Source: Gemmatimonas phototrophica
GTDB lineage: Bacteria; Gemmatimonadota; Gemmatimonadetes; Gemmatimonadales; Gemmatimonadaceae
DNA: 64,000 nt
Assembly: GCF_000695095.2 (NCBI RefSeq)
Contig: NZ_CP011454.1
Location: forward strand, 3,472,001-3,536,000
Direction: 5' to 3'
Shown here: one piece after another, positions 53,105-61,853 of the stretch
Layout: each line of letters opens with the position of its first letter
How positions within the stretch are numbered: position 1 is the stretch's first letter
Program-made: the position numbers and the translations under genes
Notes under the pieces: model-generated
What the model was told of the DNA's origin: nothing
Seen by the model: the letters and a program-made list of their open reading frames with translations, nothing else
Database searches by the model: none

Positions 53105-54316
53105 TTGATGGCCTGCGCGTGGACCAAGGTTCACGCGCAGGCCGCCGGTGATTCCGTTCGCACCGCTCCACCACGCTCCGCACCAGGTGCGATAGACCGT
53201 GGATTGGCCACACGCACTCGGCAAACGCTTACCGTCTCCGGCACCGAACGCCGGTATCGCATAGGCGCGGTTGATGTGCAGGAACGCGCCGCGCCGATGA
53301 CGTGGCGGCTGGTATCGCCGCGAGTCGCGGCCCGCGTGAGTGGCATACCCGTATCACTCGATGCGGCGGACGCACAGGTGCAAGGCGTAACGCCTATTCG
53401 CGCCCGCCTTGATTTCATACTCCGTGCCGGGGACACCCTTAGCGTGTACGGGCGCCGAGGCAGCACGCCGCGCACGCTCAACAGCGTCGAGGCCAGTGCA
53501 CTGGGGGCTGCCGGCACGTCTGTGCTTGATCTCTCCAGCCTGTCGATGGGCCTTGCTTCGCAGGTCGGAGTGCGCGGCAAGTGGTCGTTGCCTGTTGGCA
53601 GCGTGGTACTCGGCGTGAGTGCGGCTGCTGAGCGTGACTTGCCGCCTCCCGCCACCGGTGTGGTGTTCTGGCAGGGAACCACAGTGCGTGGTGGTGCGAG
53701 CGTGACAGGGCTTGTGGGCGAGCAGACGCTCACCGTAAGCGCTGATATCAGCAGCAGCCAGGCCGACTCTTTAGGCGGCCGCAACCAGTTTCCGGGCGGC
53801 GGCGCATTCACACTGGGCGCGTCCAGCAGCGGTGCGGTCAACGAGGCGGGGACCGTCTGGTTTTCCGGTGACGTGTTTTACGTGCGCCCCTTTGGCAACG
53901 ACCGCAACGATCAACCCACGCGTCTCATTCCGCAGGGAAGCTTTGGCGGCGTGAGCGGCCTGCTGTTGCTGGAGAGCGGCACGTTGACGTGGACGCCTAC
54001 CGTGTCGCTGTTGCGCGAGTCGAGTGCGGCGTCGGTGACCACCGTGCAGCAGGGCACCCTGCCCTCGCGCACTTCGCTGCGGGGCAGCGCGTGGAGTGTG
54101 GCGGCCGGGCTGAGTGTGGATCTGCCGCTGGGGGCCTCAGTAACCGTCTCCCCCGAAGTGGGGGCGGTGAGCGGTACGGTGAGTTCATCGCTGGCGCAAA
54201 CCAACGGCCGAATTGTTGGACGACGCGGACGCGTGGTGAACGTGACCAACACCAGTGCGTTTAATGACGCGGTGCGCGGCTGGTGGGGTGGGCTGTCGCT
54301 CAGCGTGCGCTACTGA
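53105..54316 (+). CDS. Outer-membrane beta-barrel-like protein
   Basis: About 403 residues, Ser/Thr/Gly-rich with alternating hydrophobic strands, ending in SLSVRY, a typical outer-membrane beta-barrel C-terminus. The annotated start is the TTG at 53105 (an ATG follows at 53108). Codons upstream in the same frame (IARLVTFSLALPALMACAWT) read as a full signal peptide that continues through VHAQA, yet no ATG, GTG or TTG precedes it. A CTG at 53063 overlaps the TGA of the previous gene and could be the true start. Confidence 0.65.
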   Translation: MMACAWTKVHAQAAGDSVRTAPPRSAPGAIDRGLATRTRQTLTVSGTERRYRIGAVDVQERAAPMTWRLVSPRVAARVSGIPVSLDAADAQVQGVTPIRARLDFILRAGDTLSVYGRRGSTPRTLNSVEASALGAAGTSVLDLSSLSMGLASQVGVRGKWSLPVGSVVLGVSAAAERDLPPPATGVVFWQGTTVRGGASVTGLVGEQTLTVSADISSSQADSLGGRNQFPGGGAFTLGASSSGAVNEAGTVWFSGDVFYVRPFGNDRNDQPTRLIPQGSFGGVSGLLLLESGTLTWTPTVSLLRESSAASVTTVQQGTLPSRTSLRGSAWSVAAGLSVDLPLGASVTVSPEVGAVSGTVSSSLAQTNGRIVGRRGRVVNVTNTSAFNDAVRGWWGGLSLSVRY

Positions 54317-54334
54317 CCAGTATCGCTTCCGCGA

Positions 54335-55572
54335 TTAGCGAGTAGGCTGCGGATTGGCTCGACCGGTGAGCAACGCGCCCACGCCACTGGAATAGGCGGG
54401 GGCCTTCTCCACCGGTACCCACGGCGTCGTGGGCCACCAGCGTACCGGCGCGCCGACTGTGGCCGGTTCTACCATCTCGCCCGGGCGGGGCGAGGCCACG
54501 CGTACCCCGGCGCGCTGCGCGGCCACGAGCACCCGCTCCATGGGTTCGGTCCAGCCGTGCAGCGCGAGGTCAAACATGCCCCAGTGCACCGGGAGCATGA
54601 CCGCTCCCCGCACAAGTTGATGGGCCAGCACCGCCTGCTCGGGCCCCAGATGCACATCGGCCCAGAGCGCGTCGTAGGCGCCGGCCTCGATCATCGTGAG
54701 GTCGAACGGGCCGATTTTCTCGCCAATGGCGGTGAATTGGTCGTGTAGCGCCGTGTCGCCGCTGTAGAACACCCGGTGTGCGGGGCCGGAAATGGCCCAT
54801 CCAGCCCACAACGTGCGTCCGGCATCCCCAAGGCCACGTCCGGAAAATGACGCGCTGGCGTGGCCGTGACGGTGAGCCCCTGCACCACCGTGTTGCCCCA
54901 CCAGTCGAGTTCGGTAATCTGGCCCGCGGCGACGCCCCACGACTCCAGGTGCGCCCCAACCCCCAGCGGCACCACCCACCGCACGCCGCGGGCAGCGAGC
55001 GCTTTGACGGTGGACACATCGAGGTGGTCGTAGTGATCGTGCGAAATGATCACGGCGTCCACTGCGGGCAACTCGGCCAGCGGCAACAGCGGCGCGTAGA
55101 ACCGCTGCGGGCCCATGAACGAAAACGGCGACGCCCGTTCACCCCACACCGGGTCGATGAGCACGCGGCGGCCATCGATCTCCAGCAGCAACGTGGAGTG
55201 ACCCAGCCACGTGACGCGCAACCCTGACGCCGGGGCGGTGGTGTAGTCGGCGGCGCGGCGCACTTGCACCGGCACCGGCGTGGCAGGCGAGCGGTAGTCC
55301 GACCCGCCAAAGGCGAACGCCGAAATCGCGCGCAGCAGCGGCCCATCCTGCCGCGCCAGCACATTGCGAAACTGTCCGTCGCGCCATTGCGGGGACTGGG
55401 CAATGCGAGCCTGCCGTACTCCACTGGGCACCTCGCCCAGTGCCGGGCGTGCCAGCAGCCAGAGTGAGGTTGCAGCAGTGGCGAGCAGCGCCGCCAGGAC
55501 GGCGACAGCGATGGCGATGCTCCGGATCAGACGGCGCGATCGTGGACGGTTTACGGCGGCGGCACGACGCAT
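54335..55572 (-). pseudogene. MBL-fold metallo-hydrolase, frameshifted
   Basis: Two overlapping frames together encode one metallo-beta-lactamase-fold protein of the UlaG/NAPE-PLD-like group. The first frame (start 55572) holds an N-terminal helix, VTWLGHSTLLLEIDGRRV and the metal motif SHDHYDHLD, then breaks after TATPARHF. The second frame carries the rest: SGRGLGDAGRTLWAGWAI, VFYSGDTALHDQF and MLPVHWGMFDLALHGW. The break lies at the run AAAA (54844-54847, plus strand); one more A would restore the frame. Either a recent homopolymer deletion or a sequencing error. The wild-type protein would have all zinc ligands. Confidence 0.8.
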
Positions 55573-55590
55573 CAGAAGTGATGCGGTCAG

Positions 55591-56739
55591 TTACGGCGTC
55601 GCCACCGACATCGCAAAGGGCGCCGACAGTTTCGATTCACCCCACGACAGCTCAATGGCGCCGTGCGTTGCATCGATCGTGCGCACCGTAAAGGTGAGTT
55701 CCTCGGTGTGCCCCGCTGCCGCGGTGAATTGCACCGGCACGCGCCCCACGTCTTTCGCCGCCGAGTACTCCGTGCCCCATTGGCCGGTCTGCCTGTTCAC
55801 AATGAGCACGGCGCCGGTGCGCGTGTGCTGCACGTATAGCGTGTAGCTGCCGGCAGGAAGCGTCAACGAACCGAGCGTGATCGTGCGCGACGTGAACAGG
55901 TGAGTGGCCTCGTTCGCGCCGGCGCGCCAGATGCTGTCGTACGGAACGAGCGACCCGCCCCACACCGTGCGGCCGCGCACTGAGGGACGGCCGTAGTCCA
56001 CGAGCACCAGCCCGCCACGCGCGAATGCGCCGCGGGCGACATCGCGGCCGGAGAGCCCGCCCGTGGGCTTGAACGTGCGCGCAAGCGCATCAAGGTCCAG
56101 GGTCTTCGTCGAACGTTTGGCCACGACCTTGTTGGCCGCCAGTGAGCCGTCCACTACCTGCAGGCGGTCGTTGCTATCGAAACGCATCACCATGGCCGCC
56201 GCAGCACCGCGCAGACGGAGCGAGTCGCCGGCCATTGTCGAGAACCCGGTAAACCCGAGGTTTCCGTTGGGACCGAGCGCGGGCAGTGAGTCAGTGGACA
56301 CACCGGCACGGCGCAATGCCGCGGTCACCTCGCTTGGCCCATGGACAAGCGGAAGGAAGGTGATCATTGCCTGACGCGCCGCATACGCACGACGCACGGT
56401 GCTGTCGGCAAAAACCAATTCCCGCACGACGGAGTCAGGGGTGACCGTGAAGCGCGTTTCACGCGCTATGCCGGGTATGGGCGAGCCGTTCGCATCGGTC
56501 ACCTTAAGCGTGGCGTTTTCCGGTCGTCCGCTCTTGTTCACCGCGAGCGCGTATCGGAACCGCATGACCGAAGTCGGCATGCGGTACACCGTTTCTCCGG
56601 TGACCCCGGAAGCGGTCCGGGTGTACTGCTCGACAGCAAGGGTATCCGTGCCGAGCCGGTAGACGAACGACGCGGGCTGCGCAGTGAGCGTCGGCGCAGC
56701 GAACAGCGCGAACAACGTCAGCCGCGCCGCCCAGCTCAT
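55591..56739 (-). CDS. DUF2911 domain protein, exported
   Basis: A 382-residue protein with signal peptide (LTLFALFAAPTLTAQ). The first 200 residues are an unassigned beta-rich region. The C-terminal part (about 245-370) matches DUF2911: DYGRPSVRGRTVWGGSLVPY, WRAGANEATHLFTSRTITLG and LPAGSYTLYVQHT. The function of DUF2911 is not established. Its ATG overlaps the stop of the small upstream gene (ATGA, 56736-56739), indicating coupled translation. Confidence 0.85.
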   Translation of the reverse strand: MSWAARLTLFALFAAPTLTAQPASFVYRLGTDTLAVEQYTRTASGVTGETVYRMPTSVMRFRYALAVNKSGRPENATLKVTDANGSPIPGIARETRFTVTPDSVVRELVFADSTVRRAYAARQAMITFLPLVHGPSEVTAALRRAGVSTDSLPALGPNGNLGFTGFSTMAGDSLRLRGAAAAMVMRFDSNDRLQVVDGSLAANKVVAKRSTKTLDLDALARTFKPTGGLSGRDVARGAFARGGLVLVDYGRPSVRGRTVWGGSLVPYDSIWRAGANEATHLFTSRTITLGSLTLPAGSYTLYVQHTRTGAVLIVNRQTGQWGTEYSAAKDVGRVPVQFTAAAGHTEELTFTVRTIDATHGAIELSWGESKLSAPFAMSVATP

Positions 56740-57047
56740 TTCTTCTCCATCGCATCCCGGACGTCGAGCAGGATCTCGAAGTACAGCTGCTCGCGGCGGT
56801 ACGAAAAGTCGAGCGCGGCCATCTGCGCCGGATCGCCGGTTTCCTTGGCGCGATCGAACGCTTCGCGGTACATCTCTTCGAGGTTGGTCAGGATCCGTTC
56901 ACGGCTACGCGACATACGAAGGGCCTCGAGGGCTTTGAAGGTCAGGCGGGGCACGACATCATCCCGGGTCTCGACACTTTCTTCCGTATCGAAGAACTTC
57001 GTCAGCCGCTCGAGTACAAGGCGGCGTCCGCGATCGGGAAGGTTCAC
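56736..57047 (-). CDS. Small charged helical protein, unknown function
   Basis: A 103-residue, cysteine-free, mostly helical protein (RLTFKALEALRMSRSRERIL; YREAFDRAKETGDPAQMAAL) starting at a GTG (57045-57047). I recognise no domain. It overlaps the DUF2911 gene by four bases and diverges from the HNH nuclease gene with only 23 bp between the two start codons, so both promoters must overlap. No signal peptide, so it is likely cytoplasmic. Confidence 0.6.
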   Translation of the reverse strand: MNLPDRGRRLVLERLTKFFDTEESVETRDDVVPRLTFKALEALRMSRSRERILTNLEEMYREAFDRAKETGDPAQMAALDFSYRREQLYFEILLDVRDAMEKK

Positions 57048-57070
57048 AGGAGACAGGGAAGGACGACGGT

Positions 57071-57487
57071 GTGAAGCGCCAGGAGATTTTTGCCCGCGAC
57101 GGGTACCGCTGTGCCTACTGCGGTCTCGTGCACGAACCCGATGCCCTGAGCGTAGACCACGTGCAACCCCGGATGCGGGGCGGCGATGGGTCTCCCGGCA
57201 ACCTAGTAACGGCGTGCAGGGGCTGCAACACGATCAAGGGGGGTCGCCCGCTGGCCGCCTTCCTGGCCGAGGAGCCGGAGCGCCGCCGGAACTTCTTTGC
57301 CCTGGCGCGGTATGTATGGCCACGGCATTTGAAAGCGGTGGCGGAGGAGCTCGCGCGCCGGGGTGTGATAGACGCCCCAACGGAGCTCGTGGAGGGGATC
57401 CGGGGGCTGCGCAGCTCCGAGGCCATCGCTAAATTGCTGCAGCAGCAAGAAGGGCAACAAGACAACTCAGACTCCGAAGGGGAGTAG
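57071..57487 (+). CDS. HNH endonuclease
   Basis: A 138-residue protein starting at GTG (MKRQEIFARDGYRCAYCGLV). The HNH domain occupies the first 65 residues: CAYCG, the catalytic VDHVQPRMRGGDGSPGNLV and CRGCNTIKGG; the two CxxC pairs bind structural zinc. The C-terminal half is helical, ends in a Gln/Glu/Asp-rich tail (LLQQQEGQQDNSDSEGE) and includes RRNFFALARYVWPRHLKAV. No toxin-antitoxin or phage context is seen, so the DNA target is unknown. It is the second stand-alone HNH gene of the window. Confidence 0.85.
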   Translation: MKRQEIFARDGYRCAYCGLVHEPDALSVDHVQPRMRGGDGSPGNLVTACRGCNTIKGGRPLAAFLAEEPERRRNFFALARYVWPRHLKAVAEELARRGVIDAPTELVEGIRGLRSSEAIAKLLQQQEGQQDNSDSEGE

Positions 57488-57706
57488 CCACGCGGGCGGT
57501 CCGGAAACGGCCACCGTTCGTGCGGCCGGATCGTCAAGACTGTCGCGGCAACGCGGCACGGTCCGGTCGGGTGATGTTCCATCAGGCGAGACCTTCACAC
57601 GGTGACCCGCAGCCCGCTCAGCAGGCTGCGGCAAGCGCCGTGCGATGGCTCGTCTTTTTTGTGTCGTACCCCAGCACACTCAGCAGACTACGAGAGATAG
57701 AACGCG

Positions 57707-58549
57707 ATGAACAACATCAAGGTGTTTGTGCTCATGGCCGGCCTCACGGGGCTGGTGATGGCCATTGGGCAGTGGCTTGGCGGCGGCACCGGCGCCATCA
57801 TGGGGCTCCTCATGGCCGCCGGCATGAACCTGTTCATGTACTGGGGCTCTTCCAGCATGGTGCTGCGGTCGTACGGCGCCAAGGTGGTGTCCGCCCAGGA
57901 CGCCCCCGACCTGTACGCCATGGTGGACCGTCTGCGTCAGCGGGCCGGGCTGCCCATGCCCGTGGTGGCCATTGCGCCGCACGATCAGCCCAACGCGTTT
58001 GCCACCGGCCGTAACCCGGAGAACTCGGTGGTGTGCGTGACCGAGGGGCTCATGCGCATGATGAACCGCGAGGAGTTGGAGGGGGTCATTGCCCACGAGC
58101 TCGCGCACATCAAGAACCGCGACATGCTGCTGCAAACCATCGCCGCCACGATGGCCGGCGCCATTGGCAACATCGCCCAGTTCGCGATGTTCTTTGGCGG
58201 CGGCGATGACGAGGACAGCGTGAACCCGGTGGCAGCCATTGCCATCATGATCATCGGCCCCATCATCGGCATGATGATTCAGTTCGCCATCAGCCGGCAG
58301 CGCGAGTTCAAGGCCGATGCGGTGGGCGCGGAAATCAGCGGCCGTCCGTTGGCGCTGGCCAGTGCGCTGGGGCGCCTGGAAATGAGTGCACGCCGCATTC
58401 CCATGCAGGTGTCACCCAGCTCAGCGTCGCTGGCCATTGTGAATCCGCTGGCCGCCTTCAGCATGCGGGGCGTGAGCAAGTGGTTCAGCACGCACCCGCC
58501 TACTGAAGAGCGTGTGGCCGCGCTGCAGCAGCTGGCGACACAAGGCTAA
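57707..58549 (+). CDS. htpX: Zinc metalloprotease HtpX
   Basis: A 280-residue inner-membrane protease for quality control of membrane proteins. Two N-terminal helices (about 5-45) are followed by the M48 zinc motif VIAHELAHIKNRD, two more helices (near 138-150 and 170-195) and the third ligand Glu in SRQREFKADAVGAE. The C-terminal KWFSTHPPTEERVAAL is diagnostic. AGAGATAG lies before the ATG. The 219-bp upstream gap includes a hairpin CCGCAGCC / GGCTGCGG (57607-57614, 57624-57631) that may end the HNH gene. Its stop overlaps the convergent ferredoxin gene by four bases. Confidence 0.95.
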   Translation: MNNIKVFVLMAGLTGLVMAIGQWLGGGTGAIMGLLMAAGMNLFMYWGSSSMVLRSYGAKVVSAQDAPDLYAMVDRLRQRAGLPMPVVAIAPHDQPNAFATGRNPENSVVCVTEGLMRMMNREELEGVIAHELAHIKNRDMLLQTIAATMAGAIGNIAQFAMFFGGGDDEDSVNPVAAIAIMIIGPIIGMMIQFAISRQREFKADAVGAEISGRPLALASALGRLEMSARRIPMQVSPSSASLAIVNPLAAFSMRGVSKWFSTHPPTEERVAALQQLATQG

Positions 58550-58905
58550 TCGGTTGACGGAAAGTCAGTAGGCGCGGGAGCGCCGAGTCGGTGGAAGACA
58601 TGTTCTTCCACCACTCGGCCTTCCTTGAGGTGTTCGACCACAATGCGCTCCATCAATTCGACCGTGACGCCGTGATACCACACCCCCTCCGGGTAGACGG
58701 CCACAATGGTGCCGCCCGAACAAACGCCGAGGCAGGGCGCTTCACTGCGCTTCACGCGGGTGGGGCCGAAGAGCAGGCCATGGCGCTGCAGCAACGAGGC
58801 CAGCTTGGCGTAGACGGCTCGTCCGCCTCGATTTTCCGTGCAAAAGCCCCCCGTGCACACGAGCACGTGTCGGGAGTACGGCTCCATCTCCGGCATACCA
58901 GCCAC
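58546..58905 (-). CDS. (2Fe-2S) ferredoxin, thioredoxin-like
   Basis: A 119-residue electron-transfer protein. The four cluster cysteines appear as CTGGFC near the N-terminus and CLGVCSGG in the middle, the layout of thioredoxin-like [2Fe-2S] ferredoxins. The following VAVYPEGVWYHGVTVELMER is a typical continuation. The start could also be the ATG at 58887 (MEPYSRHVLVC). It is encoded 15 bp after a small membrane protein gene on the same strand. Confidence 0.9.
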   Translation of the reverse strand: MAGMPEMEPYSRHVLVCTGGFCTENRGGRAVYAKLASLLQRHGLLFGPTRVKRSEAPCLGVCSGGTIVAVYPEGVWYHGVTVELMERIVVEHLKEGRVVEEHVFHRLGAPAPTDFPSTD

Positions 58906-58920
58906 CCTGCAACTCCTTCG

Positions 58921-59232
58921 CTACTCGGACGTGGGCGGTTTTGGCGGCCGACCGGCCGCATTCTGCGCCGCCCGCTCGCGCATCAGGAGATAGATGCCGC
59001 GCATGGCGAACATCGTTCCCATGAGCGACACCGCGATGCCGCGATTCCCCATGTGCTGGAGCCAGCGAGCCGCCGCCGAGCTCATGAGGAACCCGCCCCC
59101 GGCGTACACCAGCCCCTTGAGCTGGGTGCTGTTCCATTTGCCTGAACGGGAGTGCAGCCATGCCGAACCCAGAAGCCAGGCCCCGCCCGTTCCTACCACG
59201 GCCGATGCAACGGTGTCGCGGTCCAAGTCCAT
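58921..59232 (-). CDS. Small membrane protein, unknown function
   Basis: A 103-residue protein with three hydrophobic segments (about 8-26, 39-55 and 65-84) rich in Gly and Ala and a Pro/Lys tail (AAGRPPKPPTSE). No family is recognised. It precedes the ferredoxin gene by 15 bp on the same strand, so the two are probably co-transcribed. The ATG at 59232 is the only good start. Confidence 0.6.
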   Translation of the reverse strand: MDLDRDTVASAVVGTGGAWLLGSAWLHSRSGKWNSTQLKGLVYAGGGFLMSSAAARWLQHMGNRGIAVSLMGTMFAMRGIYLLMRERAAQNAAGRPPKPPTSE

Positions 59233-59297
59233 TGTGCGCCCGGAGGAGGAGGCCTGCGAAGACGGGAAATATGGCGTGACCGGTCCCGGCGCGCCCG

Positions 59298-60410
59298 TCA
59301 GGCGGTGCGTTTGATCAGCGCCAGCACCAACTCCACGACAATGAGCCCCACAATCGCGATTTCCAGCGTTTCGCTACGCGCCGCCTGTGCCTCCCCGTTG
59401 AGCATGGCGTAGGTGTCGCGAAGGATGGCCAGCTTGCGATCAATACCGGCGCGCCACGCCTTGCCTCGAAAGAGCTCGAGCGCCGCCGAATACACGCGGG
59501 CCAAATACACGTCGTCCGTGACTTTGAGGGCGTTCTCCACCCGCTCCACCAGCTCGGTGGAATCGGCGACCTGTCCCTGCAACCGCTGCAGCAGGGCGGC
59601 AAACCGGCGACCGGGAAATACGGCGTGGCGGGCGCGCGCCACTTCGATGTCGTCGTACAACTTTGGCAGCTCGGCATCGAGCAGCGCGTCGTAGTAACGC
59701 AGTTCCAGCAGCTGCGCGTTGGCAAACTCCAGAATGTATTGCAGGTCGGTGTCGTGTTCCCCCGGCTCCACCACCAGAGCGTTTTCCCAGGTAAGCAACG
59801 CCAGGTCGTCGCCGTAGTAGCTGAAACGATGTGGCAGCAATTCCTTACGCGCTTCGGCGCTGAGCGGTCGCGTTTCGTTGAGCAGCAGGGGCACCACATC
59901 CAACTCGGCCAACTGCTCGGCATTCAAAGCGGTCCCGTCGTCCGACGTACAGCGCGACACGCGAAACACCGTGTAGTCTTCATGCACGGCGGCAATAGCC
60001 GGACGTTCCACCGCGGGGGCAATGCGCTCCGTGAGCAGCCGCAGGTGGTGGCTGGTAATGGCGGAAATGCCGGGGTGGTGTTCGAGACGCTGGCCGAACT
60101 CGGTAAAGGCCTCCCACGTGCACGGGCTGGGGGCGCGGATCTTTACGCGCAGCGAAATCACCCCAAAGTCGAAGATGCGGGCCGAGAGTTCGACTTCGTG
60201 GGGCTGCTCCTCGATCAGCAGCGATTCGGCGCCGAGCAGCACCGTGACCGGCGGATTGGAGATCTGCAGCGCCTGCCCTTCGCCGCGCACCGGGCGCACC
60301 CGTTCCGGACCGCTGGTGGAGAGCAGATCGAGGGCACGGTCGAGACTGATGGCGTAGCCGACGTCGAAAAGTCGATAGGCGATGGCGGAGCCGGTGTGGA
60401 CCTGTGGCAT
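59298..60410 (-). CDS. RMD1/DUF155-like membrane-anchored protein
   Basis: From the ATG at 60410 the protein has 370 residues. It ends in a single transmembrane helix (LEIAIVGLIVVELVLALIKR) preceded by a long helical region (YLARVYSAALELF, WRAGIDRKLAILRDTYAMLN), which is the C-terminal architecture of the RMD1/YagE (DUF155) family. The N-terminal soluble half contains FDFGVISLRVKIRAPSP, reminiscent of the family's FDYGVVVFW motif. Family members are membrane-associated proteins of poorly known function. The assignment is moderate. A longer frame to 60470 would run into the divergent rhodanese gene. Confidence 0.55.
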   Translation of the reverse strand: MPQVHTGSAIAYRLFDVGYAISLDRALDLLSTSGPERVRPVRGEGQALQISNPPVTVLLGAESLLIEEQPHEVELSARIFDFGVISLRVKIRAPSPCTWEAFTEFGQRLEHHPGISAITSHHLRLLTERIAPAVERPAIAAVHEDYTVFRVSRCTSDDGTALNAEQLAELDVVPLLLNETRPLSAEARKELLPHRFSYYGDDLALLTWENALVVEPGEHDTDLQYILEFANAQLLELRYYDALLDAELPKLYDDIEVARARHAVFPGRRFAALLQRLQGQVADSTELVERVENALKVTDDVYLARVYSAALELFRGKAWRAGIDRKLAILRDTYAMLNGEAQAARSETLEIAIVGLIVVELVLALIKRTA

Positions 60411-60463
60411 ACCTGAAACTACCGCCCAATTGCATTCGTGGCCGCACGCCTTAGCGTTGAGAT

Positions 60464-61369
60464 ATGACACCAGTTGCCATTCTGCCGGGACTCCCGGACC
60501 CGACCATCGTAGCCAAGGGCTACGCCCATCCCGAGCGCCTCGTTAGCACCGACTGGGTGGCGGCCAATCTGAACACCCCATCAGTTCGGTTACTTGAGTG
60601 CAACGAAGACGTGCTGCTGTACGACGTGGAGCACATTCCCGGCGCGCAGAAACTCGACTGGCACATTGACCTCAACGATCAGGTGGAGCGCGATTACCTC
60701 GACCGCGCCGGCTTTGAGGCATTGCTGCGCCGATTGGGCGTCGATGACACGACGACGGTGGTGTTCTACGGGGACAAGAACAACTGGTGGGCCACCTATG
60801 CGTTCTGGGTGTTTCAGCTGTTCGGGTTCGACAACGCCGTGGTGCTCGATGGCGGCCGGGCCAAGTGGCTGGCCGAAGCGCGAGTGACCACGGACGTTCG
60901 ACCGTCGTATGCCCCCTCGGCGTATGTGGCGCGCGAGCGCGATGATTCGCTCATCCGGGCGTATCTGGCGGATACCCGGGCGCACATGGAGGCCGGGCTG
61001 CCCATGGTGGATGTGCGGTCGCCGCAGGAGTACACGGGTGAAAAGCTGCACATGCCCGATTATCCGCAGGAAGGCACGTTACGCGGCGGTCATATTCCCG
61101 GGGCGCGCAGCATGCCCTGGGCCAAGGCCGCCGAGGCCGACGGGTCGTTCAAGAGCGCCGAGGCGCTGCGAGGGTTATATCAGGGTGAGCTGGGGCTGTC
61201 CGCGTCGGATACCGTTGTGACGTACTGCCGGATTGGTGAGCGCTCAAGCCATACGTGGTTTGTCCTCACGTATCTGCTGGGATTCACCAACGTGCGCAAC
61301 TACGACGGTTCGTGGACGGAGTGGGGGAACGCGGTGCGGGCGCCTATACGCAGGGGAGAGCAGCCATGA
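60464..61369 (+). CDS. Thiosulfate/3-mercaptopyruvate sulfurtransferase (rhodanese)
   Basis: A 301-residue enzyme with two rhodanese domains: an inactive N-terminal one ([23 protein letters not shown]) and an active C-terminal one with the persulfide-forming Cys in [16 protein letters not shown]. The [11 protein letters not shown] loop is that of SseA-type thiosulfate sulfurtransferases. It moves sulfane sulfur to cyanide, thiols or protein acceptors in the cytoplasm. An OsmC-family gene follows ten bases after its stop, suggesting a shared role in thiol or peroxide stress. Confidence 0.92.
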   Translation: MTPVAILPGLPDPTIVAKGYAHPERLVSTDWVAANLNTPSVRLLECNEDVLLYDVEHIPGAQKLDWHIDLNDQVERDYLDRAGFEALLRRLGVDDTTTVVFYGDKNNWWATYAFWVFQLFGFDNAVVLDGGRAKWLAEARVTTDVRPSYAPSAYVARERDDSLIRAYLADTRAHMEAGLPMVDVRSPQEYTGEKLHMPDYPQEGTLRGGHIPGARSMPWAKAAEADGSFKSAEALRGLYQGELGLSASDTVVTYCRIGERSSHTWFVLTYLLGFTNVRNYDGSWTEWGNAVRAPIRRGEQP

Positions 61370-61379
61370 GGGCCTCAAC

Positions 61380-61850
61380 ATGAGCAACGAATCACTGAAG
61401 GACACGTCGTTCACCATGCCGGTGCAGGGCAAGCCCCCGGCCAAGGTGCAGGTGACATGGGACGGTGACCATCGCTTTGATGGTCGCCGCGCGAGCGGTG
61501 GGCCGAGTATTCGCATGGACGCGAGTGGCGTAACGGGCCCGTCACCGGTGGACACGTTGCTCAGCGCACTGGCCGGCTGCACCGGCGTCGATGTCGTCGA
61601 CATCCTGGCCAAGCGTCGCACGCCGATCTCCGCGCTCAGCGTGGATGTCGAAGGCGAGCGCTTTGCCGGCGTGCCGGGGCGCCTGACCAAGGTGCATTTG
61701 GCGTATCGCATTGTCGGCGCCGACGTGGAGCGTGTGCACGCCGAGCGGGCGATTGAGCTGGCGGTGACGAAGTACTGCTCGGTGCGCGACAGTCTCGATC
61801 CGAACTTGCCGGTGACGTGGAGTTTGGAGTTGAATGGGGCTGCGGTTTAA
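61380..61850 (+). CDS. OsmC-family protein
   Basis: A 156-residue member of the OsmC/Ohr superfamily. It has the two conserved cysteines in LLSALAGCTGVDVVDIL and AVTKYCSVRDSLD, the pair used for thiol-dependent peroxide reduction in OsmC and Ohr proteins, and the beta-rich N-terminus KVQVTWDGDHRFDGRR. The TGPSPVDTLL block is closer to the YhfA-like OsmC branch than to Ohr. It is encoded directly downstream of the rhodanese gene. Confidence 0.9.
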   Translation: MSNESLKDTSFTMPVQGKPPAKVQVTWDGDHRFDGRRASGGPSIRMDASGVTGPSPVDTLLSALAGCTGVDVVDILAKRRTPISALSVDVEGERFAGVPGRLTKVHLAYRIVGADVERVHAERAIELAVTKYCSVRDSLDPNLPVTWSLELNGAAV

Positions 61851-61853
61851 CCG

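Noticed and set aside
57488-57706. Possible small stable RNA (SRP-like or tRNA) before htpX
   Set aside because: Contains a hairpin and a T run, but none of the conserved SRP, tmRNA or tRNA sequence blocks could be found.
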